A DNA stretch of 64,000 nucleotides, taken from contig QOZR01000003.1 in NCBI GenBank assembly GCA_003576685.1, forward strand, positions 62,001-126,000, given 5' to 3'. The notes under the pieces were generated by a model that worked only from the letters and a program-made list of their open reading frames with translations, had not been told where the DNA came from and searched no databases. Shown piece by piece: positions 26,599 through 35,283 of the stretch. Numbering within the stretch: position 1 is the stretch's first letter; each line of letters begins with the position of its first letter. Made by a program: the position numbers and the translations under genes. This DNA is from Virgifigura deserti. Its GTDB lineage: Bacteria; Pseudomonadota; Alphaproteobacteria; Dongiales; Dongiaceae.

Positions 26599-27387
26599 TC
26601 AGACAGCCGCCGGCGTCGCGCTCCTCCGCGGCTTCCGCGAGGTCCGGCGCATGTCGGTCCTCAAATGCTTGGTGCTGTAGCCGTTGAACAGATGGCCGAG
26701 CAGCCCGCGATTGAGATCCGACGTGCCGAACATCCAATCGGCGATCGGAAAGGTCAGGTTCATGTTCCTTTCCATCATAAGGCTCTGATTATGGTGCGCG
26801 GTGTGGTGCCGGCGCAACGTGTTCACGAACGGTGTGTAGCGCACGAACCAGTTCTCGTCCACGTGGCAGCAGAAATGCAGAAACTCGTAGATCAGATACA
26901 TGCCCGTGGTCGTTGCCATCAAAAGCCAGCCGACGTTCGGCGAGATCAACCAGCCGACAATCAGCGCACCGGGGATCGACATGAGGATGAACACGATCAG
27001 AGCGTAGGGCGGAAAGACCGTCACCCGCCAATCGCGATGATCGGCGAAGCGCATTTCCTCCTCGGTGAAGAACTGATGATGATTCAGGGTGTGGCGCTCA
27101 TAGACGGCGCGCATTGCCTTGTTCTTGCGCGGCCGGTGCATGATGTAGCGATGCAAGGCCCATTCGAAGACGTTGCACATAAGGCCGACGGCTGGGATCG
27201 TCAGCCATTCCCACCAGCGGACGTTCTCGATATTGGCGGCATAGACATACATGGCAGCGAAGCCGATGGCGTAAATCACTGCAATATGAAGCCAGCCATT
27301 ATACCAGCCGACGATCCGCGCCCGATACTGAGCGCGGAACTTCCGCTGCCGATCCGACATCGCAGCAAATTGACTGTCTGACCCCAT
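26599..27387 (-). CDS. Sterol desaturase/fatty acid hydroxylase family protein
   Basis: A 262-residue integral membrane di-iron enzyme. The histidine clusters are present in order: HRYIMH, HTLNHHQF, HFCCH and RRHHTAHH, between four hydrophobic helices. The start at 27387 follows a near-perfect ribosome-binding site (AAGGAGGAG, 6 bp). Members insert hydroxyls or double bonds into sterols, carotenoids or fatty acyl chains, using O2. It is the first gene of a leftward unit with the cupin and PanE-like genes; the palindrome TGATATATCA lies 70 bp upstream. The substrate cannot be told. Confidence 0.88.
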   Translation of the reverse strand: MGSDSQFAAMSDRQRKFRAQYRARIVGWYNGWLHIAVIYAIGFAAMYVYAANIENVRWWEWLTIPAVGLMCNVFEWALHRYIMHRPRKNKAMRAVYERHTLNHHQFFTEEEMRFADHRDWRVTVFPPYALIVFILMSIPGALIVGWLISPNVGWLLMATTTGMYLIYEFLHFCCHVDENWFVRYTPFVNTLRRHHTAHHNQSLMMERNMNLTFPIADWMFGTSDLNRGLLGHLFNGYSTKHLRTDMRRTSRKPRRSATPAAV

Positions 27388-27456
27388 GGGATGCTCCTCC
27401 TTGCTTGTGCCGCCGCCGCACCGGTCCACACCGGCCCGGGGGCATCTGCAAATTGG

Positions 27457-27466
27457 TGATATATCA
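27457..27466. promoter_or_regulatory. Putative GntR operator 1 (TGATATATCA)
   Basis: Perfect 10-bp palindrome TGATATATCA in the promoter region of the fatty-acid-hydroxylase-family gene. Related sites occur at 31934 and 34016. It is the best copy of the three and a candidate site for the GntR/FCD regulator encoded at 32371-33072. Confidence 0.55.
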
Positions 27467-27562
27467 GCAATACGTCAGATGCCTGTCCTTGTCAAGATGG
27501 GCGATCGGCGGGCTCCCGCTCCGCCGAAATCCTTCCCGTTCCATTTCACCGGTTGCTCGGAC

Positions 27563-28468
27563 TTATTCCGCGGCCTTGGGCTTGTCGCCCTCGCCCTTCT
27601 GAATCGCGAAGATGGAGGTGTAACCGCCGCTCCAATCCGGTGGGATCAGGTTCGGGCGGGGGTCGTGATGCGCCCATTTCGCCGGCTTCCCGCGGATCAC
27701 CTGCTGGTAATAGCGAGTTGACAGCGGGTTGTAGGTGTAGGGCATGGCATCGGCGGCCGAGAGCACGTTGAGCAGGAGCGGTCGGCCGAGATCCGAGCGA
27801 TTGGGCTCCGACCCGTGAACCATCCGGTAGTTGTGAACGGTGATGGACCCTGCCGGCCCGCAGAGCGCGACCGCACGCTCCAGCGGCAGGCGCTCGATGT
27901 CCTCGTTGCGCAGAGCCCCCGTCCAGTTCTCCTGGGCGTCGTAGTGATCGTAGATCGGCCCCCGATGCGCACCTGGAATGACCTTCAGGGGGCCCTGGTC
28001 CATACCGCAATCGTGCAGATAGGTGCCGACGGTCAGGACCGCGTCGTTCGTGTGGGGAAAGAACGGCGCGTCCTGATGCCACTTCACCTCGGCGCCGCCC
28101 TTTGCCCATTTGAAGTTCAGCTTCGACTGGTGAAACTTCACGTCGGGACCGACGAGGTCGGCGATCAGTTCGGTCAGCGGGGACTTGGCACAGTAGTCCC
28201 AGAAGACCGTATCCTGGTCGTTGATGCTGGACACCCGGCGAAGCCGCGGAGTCTCCGCCGTGTGACCGGGCTCGAGATCGAAGATCGCATCAGACTGCGT
28301 GTAGGCCCGGCTGTGTTCAACCTGGCGCGCGACCGCGGCGCGGAGTCGCTTGAGCCAAGCGTCATCGAGGAACCGCTCCACGAGCAGGTAGCCGTTCTCG
28401 AAATAGGACTCGCGTTGCTTCTGGGTCAGGACGTTCGGCTTGAAGGAGAGAATCTGGTCCGGCGTCAT
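27563..28468 (-). CDS. Phytanoyl-CoA dioxygenase (PhyH) family protein
   Basis: A 301-residue Fe(II)/2-oxoglutarate-dependent oxygenase. The iron triad is visible as VKWHQDAPFFPH (HxD) and the distal histidine in NYRMVHGSEPNRSD, with the following arginine likely to bind 2-oxoglutarate. A strong AGGAGG precedes the ATG. It ends the TRAP transporter operon (28 bp after dctM), so it probably hydroxylates the imported carboxylate or a derived compound. Bacterial PhyH proteins act on diverse small molecules; the name does not imply phytanoyl-CoA. Confidence 0.9.
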   Translation of the reverse strand: MTPDQILSFKPNVLTQKQRESYFENGYLLVERFLDDAWLKRLRAAVARQVEHSRAYTQSDAIFDLEPGHTAETPRLRRVSSINDQDTVFWDYCAKSPLTELIADLVGPDVKFHQSKLNFKWAKGGAEVKWHQDAPFFPHTNDAVLTVGTYLHDCGMDQGPLKVIPGAHRGPIYDHYDAQENWTGALRNEDIERLPLERAVALCGPAGSITVHNYRMVHGSEPNRSDLGRPLLLNVLSAADAMPYTYNPLSTRYYQQVIRGKPAKWAHHDPRPNLIPPDWSGGYTSIFAIQKGEGDKPKAAE

Positions 28469-28496
28469 GAGTCACCTCCTCATTGGAATCGGCGGG

Positions 28497-29816
28497 TCAG
28501 CCAAAGCCGAGCAGCTTGCTCGGCAGCCACAAGACTGTTTGCGGGAATGCCATCACAATCACCAGCGTAAGCGCCTGGATGACCAGAAATGGAACAACAC
28601 CCCAATACATGTCGCGCAGCGTCATCTCCGGCGGGGCGATGCCGCGCAGATAGAAAATGGCCGGCGCCATCGGCGGCGTCAGATAGCTCGACTGGATCAT
28701 GATCAGGATCAGGATGCAGAACCAGACCAGGTCGAATCCCGCCCCTTGGACCAGCGGAACGAAAATCGGCACGAAGATAAGCAGGATCGAAATCCACTCG
28801 AGGAAGAAGCCAGCGAGGAAGACCAGGCCCAGGAACAGCACCAGAAGGCCCCACGGCCCGAGATTGGCCGCTTCGATCAGGTCGCTGACCAGGGCGATGC
28901 CGCCCGACCCGATGAACACGCCGGTGAACAGGTTTCCAGCCAGCAGAATCATCATGATCATGGTCGTGATGACCAGCGTCTTCAGCAACGCCTCCCGGAA
29001 CATCGCCAAGGAGAACCGGCGATAGAGGATCGTGAGCAGAAAGGCGCCGAAAGCGCCAAGGGCGGCTGCCTCGGTCGCGGAGGCCCAGCCGAACATGATC
29101 GAGCCGAGCACGGCGAAAATCATCAGCAACGGCGGCACCAGCGCCTGTATCGTGATGACCAGCCTCTCGCCCAGCCCGAGATCGTCGTCCGTGTGCGGAA
29201 TGCGCGGACCTGCGGTCGGGTCGATCAGGCATCGACCAAGGATGTAAACGATGTAAAACGTGGCGAGGATGAGGCCGGGAAAGATCATGCCGACCATTAG
29301 ATCGCCGATCGAGACATCGGCGATCGGACCGAGTACCACGACCACGACCGACGGCGGGATGATCGTCCCGAGCGAGCCGCCGGCGCAAATGGTCCCGCTG
29401 ATCAGCTGCTTGTTGTAGGAGTACTTTAGCATCGGCGGGATGGCCAGCAGGCCCACCACGGTCTCCGTGGCACCGATCACGCCGGTCGAGGCGGCGAAGA
29501 TGATGCACATGATGACGGTGCCGACGGCCAGCCCACCGGGAAGACGCCGCGTCCAGAGATGCACTGCCTCGAAGAGTTTCTCGGCGATGCCGGAGCGTTC
29601 CAGCATCGAGCCCATGAAGACGAATAACGGCACCGCAGCGAGCACGACGTTGCCGGCGACGTCTTCGATCTTCTCGACGAACTGATAGAAGACCGCCATG
29701 TCGAAGGTGATCAACCCAAAGATCACCGCGATGGACATCAGCGAGAAGGCGACCGGGAAACCCAGAAAGATCAGAAAGAATAGAGCCGGAAACATGGCCA
29801 GCGCAAAATAGTCCAT
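28497..29816 (-). CDS. dctM: TRAP transporter large permease (DctM)
   Basis: A 439-residue inner-membrane protein of the DctM family with about 12 helices, starting MDYFALAMFPALFFLIFLGF. Typical features are the LGFPVAFSL opening, FAASTGVIGATETVVGLLAI and the C-terminal PPMAPAIFYLRG. It uses an ion gradient to move a carboxylate handed over by the periplasmic binding protein. It starts 3 bp after the dctQ stop on the same strand. Confidence 0.95.
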   Translation of the reverse strand: MDYFALAMFPALFFLIFLGFPVAFSLMSIAVIFGLITFDMAVFYQFVEKIEDVAGNVVLAAVPLFVFMGSMLERSGIAEKLFEAVHLWTRRLPGGLAVGTVIMCIIFAASTGVIGATETVVGLLAIPPMLKYSYNKQLISGTICAGGSLGTIIPPSVVVVVLGPIADVSIGDLMVGMIFPGLILATFYIVYILGRCLIDPTAGPRIPHTDDDLGLGERLVITIQALVPPLLMIFAVLGSIMFGWASATEAAALGAFGAFLLTILYRRFSLAMFREALLKTLVITTMIMMILLAGNLFTGVFIGSGGIALVSDLIEAANLGPWGLLVLFLGLVFLAGFFLEWISILLIFVPIFVPLVQGAGFDLVWFCILILIMIQSSYLTPPMAPAIFYLRGIAPPEMTLRDMYWGVVPFLVIQALTLVIVMAFPQTVLWLPSKLLGFG

Positions 29817-29819
29817 GTC

Positions 29820-30335
29820 TCAGCCCTCGTTCTGCGTGCCGGCGCCGAAAATCACGCGCACGCACTTCAGGATCTCCGCAACGACCTGAAGCGCGAGGAA
29901 CGCGAAGCCCGCAAAGAACATGATTCGGAACGGCCAGATCACAGGGTTCCACGCCGACTGCCCGGACCGCTCGCCGCTCTCGATCGACTGCATCGCATAG
30001 TCCCAGAGGTAGTAATTCAGCACGACGAGCAGCGGCAGGAACACGAGGACATATCCAGCGAGATCGATCATCGCCCTCGCGCGGCTGCTGACATGCGCAT
30101 AGATGAGATCGATCCGGATATGGCCCCTGCGCTTTAGCGTAAAGCCGCTGCCGAGCAGGAAATAAGTGCCTGACAGCATGTAGCTCATCTCGTAGGCCCA
30201 GATCGTCGGCGCATTGAGAACGTAACGCGCGAAGACCTCATAGCACATGGCCAGGACGAGAGGGATCAGAAGCAGCGCTGCCGCGAAGCCGACTCCCTCC
30301 GTCAGCCGATCGATTAGTCGAACGACAGCCGTCAT
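29820..30335 (-). CDS. dctQ: TRAP transporter small permease (DctQ)
   Basis: A 171-residue four-helix membrane protein of the DctQ family. The signature RGHIRIDLIYAHVSSRARAM occurs in the middle, after YVLNAPTIWAYEMSYMLSGT. It pairs with DctM to form the membrane part of a TRAP importer. It lies between the binding protein gene (93 bp upstream) and dctM (3 bp downstream). Confidence 0.94.
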   Translation of the reverse strand: MTAVVRLIDRLTEGVGFAAALLLIPLVLAMCYEVFARYVLNAPTIWAYEMSYMLSGTYFLLGSGFTLKRRGHIRIDLIYAHVSSRARAMIDLAGYVLVFLPLLVVLNYYLWDYAMQSIESGERSGQSAWNPVIWPFRIMFFAGFAFLALQVVAEILKCVRVIFGAGTQNEG

Positions 30336-30428
30336 TCCATCCGTCCCGATATGGATTTGAATCGCATCAGCGAGACGCCGATGGCGGCGCAGCGGCCGGA
30401 GGCGAGAGACGCCCCCGGCCGCCGGCGC

Positions 30429-31499
30429 TTATTCCGCGTCTTTGACCATCACCTTGCGGTAGCGGTCGGCACCTTGCCACAATTTCTCAAACGCCTGCTG
30501 GTTCTCGAACACCTTCTTGAACCACTCGTTCTGTTCGGCCTGCCCACGCGCCCATTCGAGGCCTTTTTCCCGGGCGGCATACTGAACTTCCGGGGCGAGC
30601 TCGATGATCTCGTTACCGTTCTCTCTATAGAAGGCAACGGCCTTCGCGTCCTCTTGGCCGATGGTGAGCCAGCTCTCCAGCGTGACCATCCGGGCGACCG
30701 TCTCGATCAGCTCCTGATCTTCGGGCGAGAGCGACTCCCAGGCATCCTTGTTGATCACCAGCTCGAACGGCGCGGTCGGCTGATGAACGCCGGGGATGAT
30801 CACGTACTTGGTGATCTTATGAAAGCCGGGTGCGATGTCTTCCCACAGAGTGCCCCACTCGGTGGCGTCGATGGCTTTCCGCTCGAGCATGGTGTAGACC
30901 TCGGCGCCCGGCGTCGTCACCGGCGCGGCACCGAGATCCTTGGCCATGTCCAGCCAGGCGCCGGCGGTCCGCAGCTTCAGCCCCTGCAGATCGTCGAGCG
31001 TACGAACCGGCTTGTGCGAATGGAGGAAGACCTCCGCCGTGCGGATGAACAGCGGCATCGAGATCACGCCGAAATTCTCGAGCCGGTAATCCCGCTGCAG
31101 CTCTACCCCGCCGCCACGATAGAGCCAATGCAGCATACGCTCGGTATCGAAACTTCCGGCATAGCCGCCGAACAGAACGACGCCGGGATCCTTGCCCCAG
31201 TCATAGCCCATCCAGGTGTGGCCCATCTCTGCGATGCCGTTTCTCACCGTGTCGGAAACTTTGAGCGCATTGCCCAGACCGCCGCCAGGGAAGACCTGGA
31301 TCTCGAACCGACCGTTCGAAAGATCTTCCAGCCGATCGGCGAAGGCCTGCGCGCCGATATCCATCAGCGGGCCGCCACCCCAGCCCGTCGCCATCTTCCA
31401 CTCATATTCGGGTTCTTGCGCAACCGACGGCCCCGATAGCAGGCCTGTTGCAAGTGTAACCGCCGCCAATAGCGCCGTTGAGCCTTTCCAGATCGTCAT
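30429..31499 (-). CDS. TRAP transporter substrate-binding protein (DctP)
   Basis: A 356-residue periplasmic solute-binding protein. Residues 1-30 are a signal peptide (MTIWKGSTALLAAVTLATGL, cleaved near SVAQEP). The mature protein begins EYEWKMATGWGGGPLMDIG and contains DLQGLKLRTAGAWLDMAKDL, the DctP helix carrying the arginine that binds the ligand carboxylate. The start at 31499 is supported by GGAGGAA 7 bp upstream. The W-rich opening resembles binding proteins for 2-oxo acids and similar monocarboxylates, which would suit a pantoate-like or 2-oxo acid ligand; ligand is inference. Confidence 0.93.
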   Translation of the reverse strand: MTIWKGSTALLAAVTLATGLLSGPSVAQEPEYEWKMATGWGGGPLMDIGAQAFADRLEDLSNGRFEIQVFPGGGLGNALKVSDTVRNGIAEMGHTWMGYDWGKDPGVVLFGGYAGSFDTERMLHWLYRGGGVELQRDYRLENFGVISMPLFIRTAEVFLHSHKPVRTLDDLQGLKLRTAGAWLDMAKDLGAAPVTTPGAEVYTMLERKAIDATEWGTLWEDIAPGFHKITKYVIIPGVHQPTAPFELVINKDAWESLSPEDQELIETVARMVTLESWLTIGQEDAKAVAFYRENGNEIIELAPEVQYAAREKGLEWARGQAEQNEWFKKVFENQQAFEKLWQGADRYRKVMVKDAE

Positions 31500-31603
31500 G
31501 AATTTCCTCCACTGATCGTTATGAGTTGGGCCGGTTCGCTTTCGACAGACCCTTGCGACAAGTTGCCTGACCGGGATTGATTTGGAGTCCAACCGGCTTC
31601 CGA

Positions 31604-31906
31604 TCAGCGCGAGACGGAGATGTCGGCGATCGCGCCATCGATATCTTCGCCGGTCATCTCCCACTCATTGTCGAGATTGGCAACGACCGCCCGCATGAAG
31701 CCGTCATAGAGCTGCAGGGCCTTCTGATCGTCTTTCAGGTGATGCGCCAGAATCGCGAGAGCGAGCTGCGCCGGTTCCGGACCCTCATAGGTCCATTCGA
31801 ATCCGTTCTCGGAAATCTTCTTGAGGTCATAGCGGGGATCGAGCGGCTGTCCGTCCACCAGGACGATAACACCCTCCATCGTGCGGTCCCCCGTGTAAGC
31901 TGTCAT
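31604..31906 (-). CDS. DUF6166 family protein
   Basis: A 100-residue cytoplasmic protein resembling DUF6166: YTGDRTMEGVIVLVDGQPLD at the start, then GFEWTYEGPEPAQLALAILA (the conserved GFxWxYxGxxPAQLALAxL block) and a C-terminal segment with NEWEMTGEDI. The start at 31906 (ATG) is preferred over a TTG at 31921. No function is known for the family; members are often found in mobile or accessory DNA. Here it heads the leftward TRAP operon, 105 bp before the binding protein gene, and lies just downstream of a TGATATATC-type site. Confidence 0.75.
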   Translation of the reverse strand: MTAYTGDRTMEGVIVLVDGQPLDPRYDLKKISENGFEWTYEGPEPAQLALAILAHHLKDDQKALQLYDGFMRAVVANLDNEWEMTGEDIDGAIADISVSR

Positions 31907-31933
31907 AGTCACGCCCGGCAATGATGGTACAAC

Positions 31934-31943
31934 TGATATATCT
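31934..31943. promoter_or_regulatory. Putative GntR operator 2 (TGATATATCT)
   Basis: One mismatch from the palindrome at 27457, inside the 106-bp divergent region between the DUF6166/TRAP operon (leftward) and the monooxygenase-fold gene (rightward). It is placed to control both. Confidence 0.5.
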
Positions 31944-32012
31944 CGCGTATGTTATAAGCCCCGTTTCGAGATGTAAAGTGTTGGAGCGTGCGGTGCTTAA
32001 AGGGAGGGAAAT

Positions 32013-32348
32013 GTGATCGCAGTGATTTTCGAGGTATGGTTAAAAGAGGAAACGGCCCAGCGCTATTTCGATCTCGCCGCCGAACTCCGGAAGGAGCTGG
32101 AGCAGATCGACGGCTTCCTCTCCGTCGAACGCTTTCAAAGTCTGACCTCGGAAGGGAAATATGTCTCCCTCTCGTTCTGGCGGGATTCCGCGGCGGTCGA
32201 GACATGGTATGGTAAACGGAAGCACCGCGCCGCCCAGGAGGCGGGCCGGGCCGGCATCTTCCGCGACTATCGCATCCGGGTCGCCGAAGTGCTGCGCGAC
32301 TATGATATGGCGGCAGGCCGTCCGGCGACATCACCGACGGCGATATAG
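32013..32348 (+). CDS. Antibiotic biosynthesis monooxygenase (ABM) fold protein
   Basis: A 111-residue alpha-beta dimeric barrel protein: MIAVIFEVWLKEETAQRYFD, then LAAELRKELEQIDGFLSVER and YVSLSFWRDSAAVETWYG match the ABM family (YgiN-like quinol monooxygenases and heme-degrading relatives). The start is GTG at 32013 behind GGGAGG. It lies divergent to the TRAP operon and convergent with the GntR gene. Function is open: cofactor-free monooxygenase or a small-molecule-binding protein of the same pathway. Confidence 0.82.
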   Translation: MIAVIFEVWLKEETAQRYFDLAAELRKELEQIDGFLSVERFQSLTSEGKYVSLSFWRDSAAVETWYGKRKHRAAQEAGRAGIFRDYRIRVAEVLRDYDMAAGRPATSPTAI

Positions 32349-32370
32349 CTCGCCACCGGCGGCATCGCCG

Positions 32371-33072
32371 TCACCGGGATCCGCGGGCGTCGAGCGTCGC
32401 CCGCGTGAACTCCTCGATATAGTCCAAGAGCTTGTCCGTCGCCTGGGCCGCCGCCTTGCCATCGCCGCTAGCGATTCCACGGGCCATCTGCGCGTGCAGG
32501 CGCGCGCACAGCGGAAGGTCCGCCACCTCCTTGTAATGGAGATACCAGAACCGCCGGGACAAGCCCTGCATGAGGGTCATCGCATTGGAGGCGAAGACAT
32601 TCCGGGATGCCTTCGAGAGCACCCCGTTCATCTTCTGGTCATAACGCATGAAGGTCAAATCATCGTTGTCCTCGGCGGCCCGCTCCATGCCCTCGGCGAT
32701 CTCGACGAACTGCTCTCGCTCACGGTCCGTCATACGAACGGCGGCCGTGCGCGCCATCAGCCGCTCCAGCTCGCGACGAACCTCCAGGAGCATCAGCTGT
32801 CGCTTTACATTGATCTCGGAAACCAGGATGCCCCGCCGCGGCAGAATCACGACGAGCCCCTCCCGCGCCAGCCGTTGCAGGGCCTCGCGGATCGGCGTAC
32901 GTCCGATGTCGAGGCGCTTTGCGAGCATCGTTTCGGAAAGAACGCTGCCCGGCTCGATCTGTAAAGTAACGATCTGCTCCTCGAGCTCTTTATAGGCCCG
33001 AGCGGTCAGGCTGCTCGTCTCGTCCGCCGCAGGCGCAGACTCCGCCGCAGCGTCAGTGATTGCATTTGCCAC
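32371..33072 (-). CDS. GntR family (FCD-type) transcriptional regulator
   Basis: A 233-residue regulator. The winged helix-turn-helix is at about residues 25-90 (TSSLTARAYKELEEQIVTLQ, then LAKRLDIGRTPIREALQRLA). The all-helical FCD effector domain follows, with the metal-ligand pattern only partly visible (RYDQKMNGVLSKAS). FCD ligands are usually small carboxylates. It follows the panB-like gene by 49 bp on the same strand, so the two are probably co-transcribed. Likely binds TGATATATCA-type sites at 27457, 31934 and 34016. Confidence 0.9.
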   Translation of the reverse strand: MANAITDAAAESAPAADETSSLTARAYKELEEQIVTLQIEPGSVLSETMLAKRLDIGRTPIREALQRLAREGLVVILPRRGILVSEINVKRQLMLLEVRRELERLMARTAAVRMTDREREQFVEIAEGMERAAEDNDDLTFMRYDQKMNGVLSKASRNVFASNAMTLMQGLSRRFWYLHYKEVADLPLCARLHAQMARGIASGDGKAAAQATDKLLDYIEEFTRATLDARGSR

Positions 33073-33121
33073 GCGCTCTCCCTTTTTTTCTTAATGCGGG
33101 AATGCCCCGCGACGCCATGCC

Positions 33122-33991
33122 TCAGATCTGTCTGCGTTTTTCTACCATCGCTTGAAATTTGTCGAGTTCTTCCGGCTTTACCGTATAGCTGTGCTCATTA
33201 TCCGGAAAAGCCCCCTCCTTCACTTCCTTCACATACTGGCGGAGCCCAGTAACCGCCACTTCTGTCAGGTTGGCATAGCGCTTGGTGAATTTCGGCTTGA
33301 AGTCGGTGAAAACGCCGAGCAGGTCATAGCTCAGGAGGATCTGACCATCGGTCCCGACACCGGCACCGATGCCGATCGTGGGAATCTCGAGCTGTTCGGA
33401 AATGAGCCGCGCAATCGGCGCCGGAACCGCCTCGAACTCCAGCATGAAGCAGCCGGCATCCTGGATGGCCAAGGCATCCTCGAGGATCTGCATCGCAGCC
33501 GCCGCGGTCCGACCCTGGATCTTGAATCCGCCGAACATCGCGATCGTGTGCGGCGTCAGCCCAATATGGGACGCCGTCGGGATTCCCGCATCGACCAGCG
33601 CCTTGAGAATATGCGCCTGGCTCTTGCCGCCTTGCGGCTTGACCGCGTCGCAGCCCGCCTCCTGCATGAACCGCGTCGCATTGACCAGCGCCCGATCGAC
33701 CGTGTTGTAGCTTTGATAGGGCATGCAGCCGAGGGTGAAGGTGTTCGGCGCACCGCGGCGAACCGCCAGCGCGTGCATTACCATCATGTCCATCGTCGCC
33801 GGAATCGTGCTGGAATGGCCGTGGGCGACCATCGCGAGGCTATCGCCGACGACGCAGACATCAACGCCGGCCATCTCCGCCCAGCGCGCCGAGGTATAGT
33901 CGGGGACGGATGTGTAAACCATCTTCTCCCCGCTCCGCTTCGAGTCCCGGATCTCGGTGATCGTCCGCTTCTTCTTCTCACCACTTGTCAT
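33122..33991 (-). CDS. panB: Divergent PanB (ketopantoate hydroxymethyltransferase) homologue
   Basis: A 289-residue TIM-barrel enzyme of the PanB/PEP-mutase superfamily. PanB normally adds a hydroxymethyl group from methylene-tetrahydrofolate to 2-oxoisovalerate. Conserved here are VVGDSLAMVAHG (metal-binding Asp of GDS), AVRRGAPN, HIGLTPH and GIGAGVGTDGQ. Two metal-site acids of E. coli PanB are changed: the ADLPF segment reads GCMPY (Asp to Cys) and KIEGG reads KPQGG (Glu to Gln). The start at 33991 is chosen over 34060 because family homology begins near residue 10. There is no panC beside it. It may work on another 2-oxo acid or in the retro-aldol direction; that is inference. Confidence 0.82.
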   Translation of the reverse strand: MTSGEKKKRTITEIRDSKRSGEKMVYTSVPDYTSARWAEMAGVDVCVVGDSLAMVAHGHSSTIPATMDMMVMHALAVRRGAPNTFTLGCMPYQSYNTVDRALVNATRFMQEAGCDAVKPQGGKSQAHILKALVDAGIPTASHIGLTPHTIAMFGGFKIQGRTAAAAMQILEDALAIQDAGCFMLEFEAVPAPIARLISEQLEIPTIGIGAGVGTDGQILLSYDLLGVFTDFKPKFTKRYANLTEVAVTGLRQYVKEVKEGAFPDNEHSYTVKPEELDKFQAMVEKRRQI

Positions 33992-34015
33992 GCGACGCCC
34001 CACGTGATCTATCTT

Positions 34016-34025
34016 TGATATATTA
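34016..34025. promoter_or_regulatory. Putative GntR operator 3 (TGATATATTA)
   Basis: TGATATATTA, one mismatch from the palindrome at 27457, lies 25-34 bp upstream of the panB-like start and in the divergent region with the small membrane protein gene. Confidence 0.5.
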
Positions 34026-34077
34026 GAACATATCTTTACCCGGCGCGGCACGCCGGTCAAGCAAGGGATGGTGCGCC

Positions 34078-34452
34078 GTGATGCAGATCGAAGGTCCGGA
34101 ACTCCTTCTGTTCGCTCTCTCCATTCTGCTGGTCTGTCTTTTCGTTCTGACGGTCAGCGGCATGTTTCCCGGCGAGTTCCGACCGCAAGCGCTGCAAAAC
34201 CCTCTGGGCGCGACGCTGCTTTACGCGTCGATTGCCATTGTCGCGGCCCTCACGATCCACTTGGTCTATTTCGCGGCGCGGCACCTGGATTGGCCGGTCG
34301 CCATCATCGCTGGCGGACTGACCCTTCTGGGGTCGCCGTTCATCCATCGAAATCTTCCGCGCATGATTCAGGACGATGCGGCTGGCGCCCTCGGTCTTGC
34401 GGCGGGTGGTCTCGTCCTGCATGGTCTGTTGGCGGTGATCGTAGAAATCTAG
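34078..34452 (+). CDS. Small four-helix membrane protein, unknown
   Basis: A 124-residue hydrophobic protein that I do not recognise. Four likely transmembrane helices: LLLFALSILLVCLFVLTVSG, TLLYASIAIVAALTIHLVYF, WPVAIIAGGLTLLGSPF and AGALGLAAGGLVLHGLLAVI. The frame starts with GTG at 34078 and ATG at 34081. It is the first gene of a rightward pair with hydroxypyruvate isomerase (12 bp downstream) and divergent from the panB-like gene, sharing its promoter region. Confidence 0.7.
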   Translation: MMQIEGPELLLFALSILLVCLFVLTVSGMFPGEFRPQALQNPLGATLLYASIAIVAALTIHLVYFAARHLDWPVAIIAGGLTLLGSPFIHRNLPRMIQDDAAGALGLAAGGLVLHGLLAVIVEI

Positions 34453-34464
34453 GATATTCCGGCG

Positions 34465-35259
34465 ATGCCCAGGCTTGCGGCCAATCTTAGCCTCATGTTC
34501 CAGGATTTCCCGTTTCTCGACCGCTTCGCGGCCGCAGCGGCCGCCGGCTTCGAGGCGGTCGAATTCCTGTTTCCCTATGCCGAGCGCAAAGAAGACCTCG
34601 CGGCGCGCCTGGAAGCAGGCGGGCTGACGCAGGCGCTCTTCAACCTGCCCCCCGGCGACTGGGATGGTGGCGAGCGTGGCCTTGCCGCTTTACCGGGACG
34701 GGAGGCGGAGTTTCGGGCCGGCATCATGGTTGCGCTCGACTACGCCAAGGCGCTCGGCTGCCGACGCCTGCATGCGATGGCGGGGATACCGCCCGCAGGC
34801 GCCGACGCGGCCGAATGCGAGACGGTGTATATCGAGAATCTGCGGCACGCCGCGACGGTTGCCGCAGACGCCGAGATCGCTCTGCTGATCGAACCGATCA
34901 ACGAGCGGGACATGCCGGGCTATTTCCTGAATCGCACGGCGCAGGCGCGCCGCATCATCGACACCGTCGGAAACGACAATCTGTTCCTGCAGTACGACGT
35001 CTACCACGCCCAAATCTCGGAGGGCTTCCTGGCCGAGACGTTCCAGGCTAACCGAGACATTATCCGCCACATCCAGATCGCCGGCGTCCCCGGTCGCCAC
35101 GAGCCAGACGACGAACAGGAAATCAACTACCCCTTCCTCTTCGATCTGTTCGACGCTGCAGGCTATGACGGCTGGATCGGTTGCGAATATCGGCCCCGTG
35201 CCGACACGGTGGACGGATTGCGCTGGGCCGAACCCTACGGCGTCAACCTGAGAGGATAG
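34465..35259 (+). CDS. hyi: Hydroxypyruvate isomerase
   Basis: A 264-residue TIM-barrel enzyme of the xylose isomerase-like superfamily. [56 protein letters not shown] and [13 protein letters not shown] match the Hyi family, including the metal-binding glutamate (IEPIN) and the aspartate and histidine of YDVYH. It interconverts hydroxypyruvate and tartronate semialdehyde; some relatives (OtnI) handle 2-oxo-tetronate. It links the cluster to C3 hydroxy/oxo acid metabolism. It converges with folD, 24 bp away. Confidence 0.93.
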   Translation: MPRLAANLSLMFQDFPFLDRFAAAAAAGFEAVEFLFPYAERKEDLAARLEAGGLTQALFNLPPGDWDGGERGLAALPGREAEFRAGIMVALDYAKALGCRRLHAMAGIPPAGADAAECETVYIENLRHAATVAADAEIALLIEPINERDMPGYFLNRTAQARRIIDTVGNDNLFLQYDVYHAQISEGFLAETFQANRDIIRHIQIAGVPGRHEPDDEQEINYPFLFDLFDAAGYDGWIGCEYRPRADTVDGLRWAEPYGVNLRG

Positions 35260-35283
35260 CGAGCAATCGCGCCTCGGCCCGGT

